A stretch of DNA of 64,000 bases from assembly GCF_002807055.1 (NCBI RefSeq), contig NZ_NIXN01000006.1, positions 186,001 through 250,000 on the forward strand. Reading direction: 5' to 3'. Of this stretch, positions 26,679 through 36,414 are shown in pieces. Under the pieces are notes generated by a model. That model did not search any database. It saw only the letters and a list, made by a program, of their open reading frames with translations, and was not told the origin of the DNA. A program made the position numbers and the translations under genes. Position 1 is the first letter of the stretch, and every line of letters begins with the position of its first letter. This stretch comes from Confluentibacter citreus. Lineage in GTDB: Bacteria > Bacteroidota > Bacteroidia > Flavobacteriales > Flavobacteriaceae.

Positions 26679-27929
26679 TTAGTTTTCTGTATTTATAGAG
26701 TCTATTTTATCTTTCATCTCTTTAGATTTAGCAGTTTCACCTAATATGCTATATATATTCATCAAGGTTGAAGCAGCACTAATATTTTTAGAATCCAGTG
26801 CCAAAGCTTTTTCTAGATAAGGTGTGGCTTCTTTGTAAACATTTTTCCGTACTTCTACTAATTCATCATATTTTTTATTGTCTGCACTAGATGTTCCCAA
26901 ATTATTCATTTCCTCAATTATACTCTTTTCTTTCTCTAACACCACAGCGGCCATATTTATATATGCATTAACATAGCTAGGATTTAATTGGATCGCTTTA
27001 TCATAATACTTTTTTGCTGATACTACATCTCCAGCTTCACCAGATAAAACCCCTAAATTATATTGAAGTTCAGCATTATTTGGATCCATTTGTGTGGCTT
27101 GTTCTAAAAGTTTTTTAAACTCTTCATTTTTACCCATTTTAAAATAGATATTAGCTTCTGCTAAAATTAAATTAATATCATCAGGGCTTTCTGCTTTAGC
27201 GTCTTTGATCGCTGAAATGGCTTTTTCATTGTCTCCTTTTGTTACATAAATAAGCGCAACATTTTTAACAATCTCTGGCTTTTTTGATTCTGTCATACGT
27301 TCACCTGGATTTATATGTGTTCCAGATCTTACATATAGGTCTCTAGCGGCTTTATCTAAAATATCTTCTTCTCCCGATTCTTTATTTGTTGCATAAAATT
27401 GCTTTTCCACACCCGTATATCCTAAATTTTTAAGTTCTTCATACAAAGTCAAAGCTCTATCATACTCTTGCACGTTCACCGCTGTAACAGCTGCATAATA
27501 TAAGAATGTCGTGTCTTTTTCACTTAATCTATATGCTTTTTCAAAATATTTGGATGAGGTTGAAAAATCCTGTTTCTCATATAAATCATTTCCTTTAGTT
27601 AATATTGAATTAACCATAGTTTGTTTTAATTCGTTACTTTCAGCAACATAAGCACCTTCAACTTTTCCTAAACTTTCAATAGCGGCATCGATATCAACCA
27701 TTGATCCTGCTCCACCTGCGTACAAGGCTTGAGCGTTTAGGTAATAGTATTCAGCTTTAGTTTTTGCATCCATAGCAGACATTAAACTTTCTGCTTGCTT
27801 TAATGCCGACTTAGCTTCAGCATAATTGTTTCCTTTAATAGCTTTTTCTACAGCTTTCAATTCTTTTTTTTGTGCAAATGAAAATGCACTAATTGAAATT
27901 GCTAAAGCTATGATAATCTGTTTTTTCAT
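26679..27929 (-). CDS. Exported tetratricopeptide-repeat protein
   Basis: A 416-residue TPR protein with a signal peptide (MKKQIIIALAISISAFSFAQ, cleaved near 19). TPR units run through most of the length, for example YFEKAYRLSEKDTTFLYYAA, ELQYNLGVLSGEAGDVVSAKKYYDKA and PYLEKALALDSKNISAASTLM. It probably acts as a periplasmic protein-binding scaffold. It lies 20 bases downstream of gyrA on the same strand, so it is probably co-transcribed with gyrase; this order is seen in flavobacteria but has no explained functional link. Confidence 0.85.
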   Translation of the reverse strand: MKKQIIIALAISISAFSFAQKKELKAVEKAIKGNNYAEAKSALKQAESLMSAMDAKTKAEYYYLNAQALYAGGAGSMVDIDAAIESLGKVEGAYVAESNELKQTMVNSILTKGNDLYEKQDFSTSSKYFEKAYRLSEKDTTFLYYAAVTAVNVQEYDRALTLYEELKNLGYTGVEKQFYATNKESGEEDILDKAARDLYVRSGTHINPGERMTESKKPEIVKNVALIYVTKGDNEKAISAIKDAKAESPDDINLILAEANIYFKMGKNEEFKKLLEQATQMDPNNAELQYNLGVLSGEAGDVVSAKKYYDKAIQLNPSYVNAYINMAAVVLEKEKSIIEEMNNLGTSSADNKKYDELVEVRKNVYKEATPYLEKALALDSKNISAASTLMNIYSILGETAKSKEMKDKIDSINTEN

Positions 27930-27949
27930 TTTTAATAAATATTAGGTTC

Positions 27950-30505
27950 TTAATTGTCAATATTATTTTCTTCGATATTATTATCAATAGTTGTGCCACC
28001 ATCTGTGCTATCAGTATCTACGGGGGTTTCATCTACACTATCTTCATCATGCATCACTTTAGCTACGGCAGCTATAGAGTCATTATTCTTTAAGTTTATA
28101 AGTTTAACCCCTTGAGTTGCTCTACCCATTAATCTTAAATCCTGAACAGCCAAACGAATGGCAATACCAGATTTATTGATAATCATTAAATCATCACTAT
28201 CAGTAACACTTTTTATAGCCACTAAGTTACCTGTTTTTTCTGTAATTGAAATGGTTTTTACGCCTTTTCCTCCTCTATTTGTTATTCTATAAACAGGTTC
28301 TCCATCTTCAGGATCGTCAATGTAGGTACGTTTTCCATATCCGTTTTCTGAAACAACCAATACCGATTCCTCTTGCGGGTTTTCAATAGTAATCATTCCA
28401 ATTACTTCATCTTGGTCGTTAGCAAGGGTAATTCCCCTTACACCTGAAGCACTTCTGCCCATAGGTCTTGTTTTGGCTTCTTCAAACCTAACAGCTTTAC
28501 CAGATTTAAGTGCTAACATGACTTGGCTATTGCCTGTTGTTAATCTAGCCTCAAGTAAAATATCGTCTTCTTTAATGGTTATGGCATTGATACCATTCGT
28601 TCTAGGTCTTGAATATTGCTCCAATAAGGTCTTTTTCACTTGACCCTGTTTGGTTGCCATAATAACATAATGGCTGTTGATATAGGCTTCGTCCTTAAGG
28701 TCTTGTGTACAAATGAATGCTTTTACGGCATCATCCTGTTCAATATTAATTAAATTTTGAATCGCTCTACCTTTTGAGGTTTTACTGCCTTCAGGAATTT
28801 CATAAACGCGCATCCAAAAACATTTACCTTTTTGGGTAAAGAATAACATATACTGATGGTTTGTGCCAACAAATAAATGTTCTAAGAAATCCTCATTTCT
28901 AGTAGTGGATGCTTTTTGACCAACCCCTCCTCTATTTTGCGTTTTGTATTCTGATAAAGAAGTACGCTTGATATAACCTGCATGGGAAATGGTAATAACC
29001 ACTTTTTCATCGGCAATCATATCTTCAATACTTAAATCGCCACCAGCATATTCAATTGTTGAACGACGTTCATCTCCATATTTTTCCTTTACAACCGCCA
29101 GTTCGTCTTTAATAATCTGCATACGACGCTCTTTTTTATCCAAGATATCTTTTAAGTCGATGATGAGTTTCATGATGTCTTCATACTCCGAACGTAATTT
29201 GTCTTGTTCTAAACCTGTAAGTTGACGCAAACGCATTTCAACAATGGCTTTGGCCTGTATATCTGAAAGTTCGAAACGTTTTATTAAGTTTTCACGTGCT
29301 TCATCAGCATTTGAAGAGGCTCTTATAATAGCAATAACTTCATCTATATTATCAGAAGCAATAATTAAACCCTCTAAAATGTGAGCACGCTCCTCTGCTT
29401 TACGCAATTCATAGGTGGTTCGCCTTACAACAACTTCATGTCTATGCTCAACAAAATAATGGATGAGTTCTTTTAAGTTTAACAACTGTGGACGTCCATT
29501 TACAAGCGCAATATTATTGACGCTGAAAGAGGATTGCAACGCTGTGTATTTATACAATTTATTTAAAACGATGTTTGGTATAGCATCACGCTTTAAAACA
29601 TACACAATACGCATTCCATTTCTATCTGATTCATCACGAATGGTAGCAATACCTTCCAACTTTTTTTCATTTACCAAATCAGCAGTTTTTTTAATCATTT
29701 CTGCTTTATTGATTTGATAAGGAATTTCGGTGACAATAATACACTCACGCCCTTGAACCTCTTCAATGATGGCTTTACCACGTACCACAATTTTGCCACG
29801 ACCGGTATGAAATGCTTCCTTAACTCCATCATAACCATAAATGGTTCCTCCCGTTGGGAAATCAGGCGCTTTAACGTGTTTAATTAACTCGTCTATTTCT
29901 ATATCTGCATTTTCAATATAAGCAATGATGCCATTAACGACTTCTGTTATATTGTGAGGTGGCATGTTTGTAGCCATACCTACTGCAATACCAGAGGCCC
30001 CATTAACCAAAAGTCCGGGGATACGTGTTGGCAATACAGTTGGCTCATGCAACGTATCATCAAAATTCAACTTATGATCTACCGTTTCTTTTTCGATATC
30101 TGCCAGCATATCCTCAGATATTTTTCGCATACGTGCTTCTGTATAACGCATAGCCGCCGGGCTATCTCCATCTATGGAACCAAAATTCCCTTGACCATCT
30201 ACTAACATATAACGCAAGCTCCATTCTTGAGCCATTCGCACCATAGCATCGTACACAGAAGTATCACCGTGTGGATGGTATTTACCTAAAACTTCACCAA
30301 CTATTCTTGCTGACTTCTTATGTGCTGTATTCGATCTAACTCCCAGTTCGTGCATACCAAAAAGCACACGTCTGTGAACAGGTTTTAAACCATCCCTTAC
30401 ATCTGGTAACGCACGTGACACAATGACCGACATTGAGTAATCAATGTAAGCCGATTTCATTTCATCTTCAATGTTAATAGGGATCAATTTCTCTCCTTCT
30501 GCCAT
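27950..30505 (-). CDS. gyrA: DNA gyrase subunit A
   Basis: Type II topoisomerase A subunit of 851 residues. The N-terminal winged-helix region begins [23 protein letters not shown]. The catalytic tyrosine is Tyr121 (MRYTEARM). The quinolone-determining region reads [12 protein letters not shown], with Thr82 and Asp86. A GyrA box [10 protein letters not shown] (about 530) starts the C-terminal DNA-wrapping propeller, which distinguishes GyrA from ParC. The tail is acidic (about 820-851), rich in Asp, Glu and Asn. It is followed after 20 bases by the TPR gene. Divergent from clpC. Confidence 0.97.
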   Translation of the reverse strand: MAEGEKLIPINIEDEMKSAYIDYSMSVIVSRALPDVRDGLKPVHRRVLFGMHELGVRSNTAHKKSARIVGEVLGKYHPHGDTSVYDAMVRMAQEWSLRYMLVDGQGNFGSIDGDSPAAMRYTEARMRKISEDMLADIEKETVDHKLNFDDTLHEPTVLPTRIPGLLVNGASGIAVGMATNMPPHNITEVVNGIIAYIENADIEIDELIKHVKAPDFPTGGTIYGYDGVKEAFHTGRGKIVVRGKAIIEEVQGRECIIVTEIPYQINKAEMIKKTADLVNEKKLEGIATIRDESDRNGMRIVYVLKRDAIPNIVLNKLYKYTALQSSFSVNNIALVNGRPQLLNLKELIHYFVEHRHEVVVRRTTYELRKAEERAHILEGLIIASDNIDEVIAIIRASSNADEARENLIKRFELSDIQAKAIVEMRLRQLTGLEQDKLRSEYEDIMKLIIDLKDILDKKERRMQIIKDELAVVKEKYGDERRSTIEYAGGDLSIEDMIADEKVVITISHAGYIKRTSLSEYKTQNRGGVGQKASTTRNEDFLEHLFVGTNHQYMLFFTQKGKCFWMRVYEIPEGSKTSKGRAIQNLINIEQDDAVKAFICTQDLKDEAYINSHYVIMATKQGQVKKTLLEQYSRPRTNGINAITIKEDDILLEARLTTGNSQVMLALKSGKAVRFEEAKTRPMGRSASGVRGITLANDQDEVIGMITIENPQEESVLVVSENGYGKRTYIDDPEDGEPVYRITNRGGKGVKTISITEKTGNLVAIKSVTDSDDLMIINKSGIAIRLAVQDLRLMGRATQGVKLINLKNNDSIAAVAKVMHDEDSVDETPVDTDSTDGGTTIDNNIEENNIDN

Positions 30506-30704
30506 AGATATTTAATTAAGTTTTTATGAGTATTTCAAAACGTGCTAATATACACATTTCAATAGTTAAATGAGGCGTTTTTACCCTACTTTTTCGTAGT
30601 TTTTATTAACAATCAACCACATGTTTTTCGTTGATAAGTATGCTGTTAAAAATTTTGATTTTATAAACTTTTTTTCGTCAATTAGCAACTTACAGTCATT
30701 ATTA

Positions 30705-30720
30705 AGGCATAGTTTTTGCC
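30705..30720 (+). promoter_or_regulatory. Sigma54 (RpoN)-type promoter upstream of clpC
   Basis: AGGCATAGTTTTTGCC: GG at 30706-30707 and GC at 30718-30719, 12 bases apart G to G. It fits TGGCAYRN4TTGC at every position except the first T. Transcription would begin near 30731, a 35-base leader before the ATG. No TAnnTTTG element occurs in this intergenic region. Confidence 0.5.
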
Positions 30721-30765
30721 CATAGCAAAATGTTTTAGTATTTTTATTGCAGAAAGAAGGTATTT

Positions 30766-33315
30766 ATGGATGATAATTTTTCCCCAAGAGTAAAAGACGT
30801 AATAGCTTATAGCAAAGAAGAAGCACTTCGTTTAGGCCATGATTTTATTGGAACTGAACATTTAATGCTTGGATTATTACGAGACGGTAATGGTAAAGCC
30901 ATTAATATATTAAATGCCCTTGATATAGACTTGAATCATTTAAGACGTAAAGTAGAAATACTGAGCCCTGCTAACCCAGCTATATCCGTATCTTCTAATC
31001 AAAAAAAGAATTTACATCTTACTAGGCAAGCAGAACGCGCTTTAAAAACGACCTTTTTAGAGGCTAAGCTTTTTCAAAGCACTTCAATAAATACAGCACA
31101 CCTGCTTTTGTGTATTTTAAGAAATGAAAACGACCCAACGACCAAGCTTTTAAATAAGCTTAAAGTTGATTATGATAATGTTAAAGAACAATTCAAGTCC
31201 ATGATTACAAATGACAATAACTTTATAGAACCAAAATCGGAATCTTTTCAAGATGACGATTCACATAATGATGATGACGCTACAAAAGATAGTTTATTTA
31301 ATTCCCCTGCCGGAAAAACAAATAAAAAATCCAAAACACCAGTATTAGATAATTTTGGACGTGATTTAACGGCTCAAGCCGAAGAAGGTAAATTAGATCC
31401 TGTGGTGGGTAGGGAAAAAGAGATTGAGCGGGTTTCCCAAATATTAAGTAGACGAAAAAAGAACAATCCTCTACTTATTGGTGAGCCTGGGGTAGGTAAA
31501 TCGGCTATTGCTGAAGGACTTGCTTTAAGAATTGTAAAACGTAAAGTGTCCCGTATTCTTTTCAATAAACGTGTGGTAACCCTCGATTTAGCAAGTTTAG
31601 TCGCAGGAACAAAATACCGCGGACAGTTTGAAGAGCGCATGAAAGCTGTTATGAATGAGCTTGAAAAGAATGACGATGTTATCCTCTTTATTGATGAAAT
31701 CCATACTATTGTGGGCGCTGGCGGTGCGACAGGAAGTTTAGATGCCTCCAATATGTTTAAACCGGCATTGGCAAGGGGCGAAATTCAATGTATTGGTGCT
31801 ACAACACTTGATGAGTACAGGCAGTATATTGAAAAAGATGGCGCTTTGGAACGTCGTTTTCAGAAAGTTATCGTAGAACCTACAACGGTTGAAGAAACCA
31901 TTGAAATCCTTAACAACATTAAAAGCAAATATGAAGATCATCATAACGTAGACTATACACCAGAAGCCATCGAGGCTTGTGTGAAACTTACAAATCGTTA
32001 TATGACTGAACGTTTTTTACCAGACAAAGCTATTGACGCTTTGGATGAAGCGGGTTCACGGGTACACATAATAAACATTGAAGTTCCAAAACAAATCCTT
32101 GAGTTGGAAAAACAACTTGAAGAGGTTAAGGAAACCAAGAATTCTGTTGTAAGAAAGCAAAAATATGAGGAGGCCGCCAAACTTCGTGACGATGAAAAGC
32201 GGATTGAAAAGGAATTAGCTATAGCCCAAGAAAAATGGGAGGAGGAAACCAAGCAGCACCGTGAAATCGTTACAGAAGACAATGTGGCGGACGTGGTATC
32301 TATGATGACCGGAATACCTGTAAATAGAATTGCGCAAACCGAAATCAATAAACTTGCGGAATTACCAAATTTGATAAAAGGAAAAGTAATTGGTCAAGAT
32401 GATGCAGTTGCCAAAGTGGTAAAAGCGATTCAACGTAATCGTGCGGGCTTAAAAGACCCTAACAAGCCTATTGGCTCATTTATATTTTTAGGTCAAACAG
32501 GTGTCGGTAAAACACAGTTAGCCAAAGTTTTATCTAGGGAATTATTTGATAGTGAAGACTCCTTAGTTAGAATTGATATGAGTGAATACATGGAGAAATT
32601 CGCCATTTCTAGATTGGTTGGAGCGCCTCCTGGTTATGTTGGTTATGAAGAAGGCGGTCAATTAACGGAAAAAGTAAGACGTAAACCTTACGCTGTTATT
32701 CTTTTAGATGAAATTGAAAAAGCCCACCCAGATGTTTTCAATATGCTTTTGCAAGTGCTGGATGATGGTTATTTAACGGATAGTTTAGGAAGAAAAATAG
32801 ATTTTAGAAATACTATTATCATAATGACTTCCAACATTGGCGCTAGAAAGCTTAAGGATTTTGGTACTGGTATTGGTTTTGGCACTTCCTCGCAAAAAGA
32901 ACAAGAAGATGCCAATGCAAAAAGTATCATTGAAAATGCCCTCAAAAAATCATTTGCTCCTGAGTTTTTAAATAGAATTGATGATGTGGTTGTGTTTAAT
33001 CCTTTAGAGAGAGAAGATATCGATAAAATTATTGATATTGAATTAAACAAACTTTTATTAAGAATTAAAGATTTAGGATATATTCTAGAACTTAGTGAAA
33101 GTGCTAAAGATTATATTGCTGAAAAAGGTTTTGATAAGCAATATGGCGCCAGACCATTAAAACGTGCCATTCAAAAATATGTTGAAGATGCTTTAGCTGA
33201 AGAAATTATCACTTCACATTTACAAGATGGCGATAAGATTTTAATAGATTTAGATAAAGAAAAGGATGAACTTAAAATCAAAGTTGAAAAAGCTGAAAAA
33301 CCAGCTGAATCTTAA
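30766..33315 (+). CDS. clpC: ATP-dependent Clp protease ATP-binding subunit ClpC
   Basis: Hsp100 unfoldase (849 residues) feeding ClpP. Residues 1-145 are the double N-domain (FSPRVKDVIAYSKEEALRLG). An acidic linker follows. AAA-1 has Walker A GEPGVGKSAIAEG near 240 and Walker B VILFIDEIHT. A UVR/M-domain lies at about 445-490 (KYEEAAKLRDDEKRIEKEL). AAA-2 has GQTGVGKTQLAKV near 575 and ends in the D2 small domain. The M-domain length marks ClpC, not ClpA or ClpB. A sigma54-like element lies upstream; no CtsR-type operator is seen. Confidence 0.96.
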   Translation: MDDNFSPRVKDVIAYSKEEALRLGHDFIGTEHLMLGLLRDGNGKAINILNALDIDLNHLRRKVEILSPANPAISVSSNQKKNLHLTRQAERALKTTFLEAKLFQSTSINTAHLLLCILRNENDPTTKLLNKLKVDYDNVKEQFKSMITNDNNFIEPKSESFQDDDSHNDDDATKDSLFNSPAGKTNKKSKTPVLDNFGRDLTAQAEEGKLDPVVGREKEIERVSQILSRRKKNNPLLIGEPGVGKSAIAEGLALRIVKRKVSRILFNKRVVTLDLASLVAGTKYRGQFEERMKAVMNELEKNDDVILFIDEIHTIVGAGGATGSLDASNMFKPALARGEIQCIGATTLDEYRQYIEKDGALERRFQKVIVEPTTVEETIEILNNIKSKYEDHHNVDYTPEAIEACVKLTNRYMTERFLPDKAIDALDEAGSRVHIINIEVPKQILELEKQLEEVKETKNSVVRKQKYEEAAKLRDDEKRIEKELAIAQEKWEEETKQHREIVTEDNVADVVSMMTGIPVNRIAQTEINKLAELPNLIKGKVIGQDDAVAKVVKAIQRNRAGLKDPNKPIGSFIFLGQTGVGKTQLAKVLSRELFDSEDSLVRIDMSEYMEKFAISRLVGAPPGYVGYEEGGQLTEKVRRKPYAVILLDEIEKAHPDVFNMLLQVLDDGYLTDSLGRKIDFRNTIIIMTSNIGARKLKDFGTGIGFGTSSQKEQEDANAKSIIENALKKSFAPEFLNRIDDVVVFNPLEREDIDKIIDIELNKLLLRIKDLGYILELSESAKDYIAEKGFDKQYGARPLKRAIQKYVEDALAEEIITSHLQDGDKILIDLDKEKDELKIKVEKAEKPAES

Positions 33316-33341
33316 TATTTAAATGTCATTTTTTTAAATTT

Positions 33342-33379
33342 AATTCCCACATTATCATGATGTGGGAATTTTTTTTTTG
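33342..33379 (+). terminator. Terminator of clpC
   Basis: AATTCCCACAT / ATGTGGGAATT around TATCATG, followed by a long T-run of ten bases. Confidence 0.88.
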
Positions 33380-33434
33380 ATAAAACTGTAACAAATAAAA
33401 CCTCATGTAATCTTTACTATAACAAATTGATTTA

Positions 33435-34010
33435 TTGACGCCAACTGAATTAAATATTGAACAACTTGTAGAGCTTTGTAAATCTGGTAACCAATCAGCG
33501 CAATTGGAAATTTATAACAGATATTATAAAGCCATGTATAATACGTCTTTAAGAATTGTTAAAGATTCGTTTGAGGCTGAAGATATTATGCAAGACGCTT
33601 TTTTGTTAGCATTTACTAAGTTAGAAAGCCTCATGGATGTGAATACGTTTGGTTCTTGGTTAAAACGGATTGTTGTAAATAATAGCATATATCATTATAA
33701 AAAAAACATAAGGATTAAAGAAGTTCTTTTGGATGGTATGATATATAAAATTGAAGACGATTATAATGGTTTTAGTGAAGATTATGAATTTACAAACTTG
33801 AAAGCTCAAGAAATATTAAATACAATGAAATTATTAAAAGATAGCTACAGAATTTCTTTAACATTACATCTCATTGAAGGGTATGATTACGAAGAAATAA
33901 GTGAAATTATGAATATTAACAATGCAAATTGCAGAACATTAATTTCGAGAGCTAAAGATAGTTTAAGAAGGAAATTAATAATAACATCAGTAAATAATGG
34001 AAATGCATAA
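33435..34010 (+). CDS. ECF RNA polymerase sigma factor
   Basis: A 191-residue sigma-70-family factor of the extracytoplasmic function group. Region 2 (about 25-90) has LRIVKDSFEAEDIMQDAFLLAF and FGSWLKRIVVNN. Region 4 (about 125-180) has ISLTLHLIEGYDYEEISEIM and CRTLISRAKDSLRRKL. It starts with a TTG codon; the next in-frame ATG (residue 33) would remove half of region 2. It heads an operon with an anti-sigma candidate (14-base overlap) and two envelope repeat proteins, so it probably responds to envelope or metabolic stress and may control the operon itself. Confidence 0.88.
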   Translation: MTPTELNIEQLVELCKSGNQSAQLEIYNRYYKAMYNTSLRIVKDSFEAEDIMQDAFLLAFTKLESLMDVNTFGSWLKRIVVNNSIYHYKKNIRIKEVLLDGMIYKIEDDYNGFSEDYEFTNLKAQEILNTMKLLKDSYRISLTLHLIEGYDYEEISEIMNINNANCRTLISRAKDSLRRKLIITSVNNGNA

Positions 34011-34569
34011 GGATGATATAGATAAGTTATTTGATGATTTAAAAAATGATTTTGATGTTGAAATACCAAATAGTCAACATACGCAAAAGTTTTTAAATAA
34101 GCTGAATAATAAAGGTGGTTTACACTTAAATGAAAGCCGTAAACAAAGGCGTCGTTTGTGGTATAGTTTAAGTGGTATAGCCGCCTCTATTGTATTAATA
34201 ATATCGCTTTTCACTATGAAACAACAAACTGATTCATCTAGAGATTTGGCAAGTGTGTCCCCACAAATGGCTGAAACACAAGATTTTTTTACAAATACCA
34301 TCAATCATGAATTGGAGAAAATTAAAAATGAATCCGATCCAGAAGTTCAATTGATAATAAAAGATGCATTTTTCAGAATAAAGAAATTAGAAAAAGATTA
34401 TGAATCATTGACCTATGATTTACATGTTAGTGGCAACGATAACCGTGTTATTTATGCCATGATATCTAACTTTCAGAGTAGAATAGATATATTAAAAAAC
34501 ACCTTAGAACAGATTAATAACGTAAAACAATTAAAAAACAAAACAAATGAAACGAGTTCTACAATATAA
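33997..34569 (+). CDS. Single-pass membrane protein, candidate anti-sigma factor
   Basis: A 190-residue protein with a basic, soluble N-terminal part (about 1-50, DDIDKLFDDLKNDFDVEIP), one membrane segment (about 55-73, YSLSGIAASIVLIISLF) and a periplasmic helical part to the end. A zinc-anti-sigma HxxxCxxC motif is absent. Position (overlapping the sigma gene by 14 bases) and topology suggest an anti-sigma factor, which is inference. The start may be the ATG at 34003. It overlaps the next gene by 23 bases. Confidence 0.7.
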   Translation: MEMHKDDIDKLFDDLKNDFDVEIPNSQHTQKFLNKLNNKGGLHLNESRKQRRRLWYSLSGIAASIVLIISLFTMKQQTDSSRDLASVSPQMAETQDFFTNTINHELEKIKNESDPEVQLIIKDAFFRIKKLEKDYESLTYDLHVSGNDNRVIYAMISNFQSRIDILKNTLEQINNVKQLKNKTNETSSTI

Positions 34570-35632
34570 ATTACTTGCTATATTTTTATTGCCCTTATTT
34601 ATTTCAGCTTCTGAAATTCCAGCGGACAAACACACCAAACAAAAAACCATTAAACAGGAATTTTCTGTTGGCACATACGCAACTTTAAAAATTGATAATA
34701 GCTACGGAAATTTAAATGTTATTACTTGGGATGAAAACAGAATTGTTATAGAGGTTACTGTTACTACTTCGGGTAATGATGAAGAAAAAGTAATTAATAG
34801 ATTAAATGATATAACCGTTGATTTTAATGCATCAACAAATTATGTATCAGCCAAAACAAATTTTAGTAGCGATAAATCAAAATCATGGTTTAATTGGGGT
34901 AAAAATAATAATGTAAATATGAAAATCGATTACATTATAAAAATGCCTATAACCAACAATGTAGATTTAAATAATGACTATGGAAATATTAATTTAGATA
35001 AGCTTAAAGGCTACTCCAAAATAAATTGTGATTATGGAAAGATTACAACTAAAGAGTTGTTGGGTGATAGTAATAAATTGTCGTTTGACTATACTAAGAA
35101 CAGCTATTTTGAATATATAAAAAATGCTGAAATCCATGCCGATTATAGTAGTTTCACTGTTTCAAAAGCAGTTAATATAGAACTGTATGCTGATTATACG
35201 GATTCTAAAATTGAAGAAGTAGAAAACATTAAATACACTTCCGATTATGGAAATATCAAAGTTTCCAAAGCAAATAACGTTACTGGTAAAGGTGATTATT
35301 TAACTGTGATAATTGGCGATGTTTACAAGAATATTGAGATTGCCTCCGATTATGGCTCCATTAAAATAAGTCGATTAATGGAAAACGCTGGGAATGTTTC
35401 AATAAGAAGCAATTATACAGGAATTAATATAGGATATGCTCCAGATTACCATTTTAGTTTCGACATTAATTTAGAATATGCTTCTTTAAGAAATAGTGAT
35501 GGTCTTGAATTTCTTAAGAAAAGAATGGAATCAACCACCAATTATTATAGTGGCTTTTACGGAAATGCTAACTCTGGAAACATGATAAAAATAACATCAG
35601 AATACGGAAGTGTTTCTTTAATAAAAAATTAA
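34547..35632 (+). CDS. Exported DUF4097-like beta-solenoid repeat protein
   Basis: A 361-residue protein with a signal peptide (cleaved near 22, FISASEIPA). It is built from imperfect repeats of about 20 residues with the core xDYGxI: NDYGNINLDKL, CDYGKITTKEL, SDYGNIKVSKA, SDYGSIKISRL and SEYGSVSLI at the end, about ten copies. This is the pattern of DUF4097/DUF2807 (head-GIN) right-handed beta-solenoids. Function is unknown; a surface or periplasmic structural or adhesion role is usual for the family. It lies in the ECF-sigma operon. Confidence 0.78.
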   Translation: MKRVLQYKLLAIFLLPLFISASEIPADKHTKQKTIKQEFSVGTYATLKIDNSYGNLNVITWDENRIVIEVTVTTSGNDEEKVINRLNDITVDFNASTNYVSAKTNFSSDKSKSWFNWGKNNNVNMKIDYIIKMPITNNVDLNNDYGNINLDKLKGYSKINCDYGKITTKELLGDSNKLSFDYTKNSYFEYIKNAEIHADYSSFTVSKAVNIELYADYTDSKIEEVENIKYTSDYGNIKVSKANNVTGKGDYLTVIIGDVYKNIEIASDYGSIKISRLMENAGNVSIRSNYTGINIGYAPDYHFSFDINLEYASLRNSDGLEFLKKRMESTTNYYSGFYGNANSGNMIKITSEYGSVSLIKN

Positions 35633-35665
35633 TTTATCAAATCATAAACATTTAAAATTATAATC

Positions 35666-36403
35666 ATGAAATCATCAATCAAAAAACAAACAGTATTAAT
35701 CATTGCAAGCATCTTTTTCATTTCGGCATCCTATGCACAATTGGGGAAAAAAGTAAAAGGGAATGGAAATATGACTACTATTACCAGAACAACTTCGGAT
35801 TATGAAAGTATAAAATGCGCTGGGTCTTTCGATTATATTTTAGTTGAAGGTAATGAAGGCCAAATCAAAATAGAAGGTGAAGAAAATTTATTGGAATACA
35901 TTATTACCGAAGTAAAAAATAACGCTTTAATTGTCAAGGTAAAAGATCATGCAAGCATCAGTTCAAGCCAAAATAAAACCATAAAAGTAACCATTCCTTT
36001 TAAGGAAGTAAGCGCCATATCACTTGCAGGTTCTGGTGATTTATGGAATGAGGATATCATCACATCTGATAATTTAAATGTTTCTCTTGCAGGTTCTGGT
36101 GATATTGTTTTAAATGTGAATACAACTACAATTGAAGGGGCTTTGGCAGGTTCTGGTGATTTAACCTTAAAAGGCACTACAAATAATCTGATTGCTAAAG
36201 TGGCTGGTTCTGGTGATTTTCATGGTGCTGATTTAAAATCAAATGATACAGACGTTTCTATTAGTGGCTCTGGAGATGCCAAAGTGTTAAGTTTAGAAAG
36301 TTTAAAAGCTAGAGTTGCTGGTTCTGGAGATATCGTGTATTCAGGGAATCCTAGTAAAGAAGATAGCAAAGTAAGTGGCTCCGGAAGTATTCGCAGTAAA
36401 TAA
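35666..36403 (+). CDS. Head-GIN (DUF2807) domain protein
   Basis: A 245-residue exported protein (signal peptide ending SASYAQ, about 25). Eight copies of a roughly 20-residue unit carry the hallmark (A/S)GSGD: LAGSGDLW, LAGSGDIVL, LAGSGDLTL, VAGSGDFHG, ISGSGDAKV, VAGSGDIVY, VSGSGSIRS, and a weak first copy CAGSFDY. The repeats are also visible in the DNA as recurring GGTTCTGGTGAT. This is the putative auto-transporter adhesin head GIN domain, a beta-solenoid. It follows the DYG-repeat gene by 34 bases and precedes the zincin by 12. Confidence 0.85.
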   Translation: MKSSIKKQTVLIIASIFFISASYAQLGKKVKGNGNMTTITRTTSDYESIKCAGSFDYILVEGNEGQIKIEGEENLLEYIITEVKNNALIVKVKDHASISSSQNKTIKVTIPFKEVSAISLAGSGDLWNEDIITSDNLNVSLAGSGDIVLNVNTTTIEGALAGSGDLTLKGTTNNLIAKVAGSGDFHGADLKSNDTDVSISGSGDAKVLSLESLKARVAGSGDIVYSGNPSKEDSKVSGSGSIRSK

Positions 36404-36414
36404 TATCAACAAAT

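Noticed and set aside
28000-30505. Quinolone-resistance mutation in gyrA (Thr82 rather than Ser at the first hotspot)
   Set aside because: Thr at this place is the normal residue in several flavobacteria, and Asp86 is intact, so resistance is not implied.
31374-32348. Antisense frames of 68-125 residues within clpC
   Set aside because: Shadows of a long, strongly conserved coding sequence on the plus strand.
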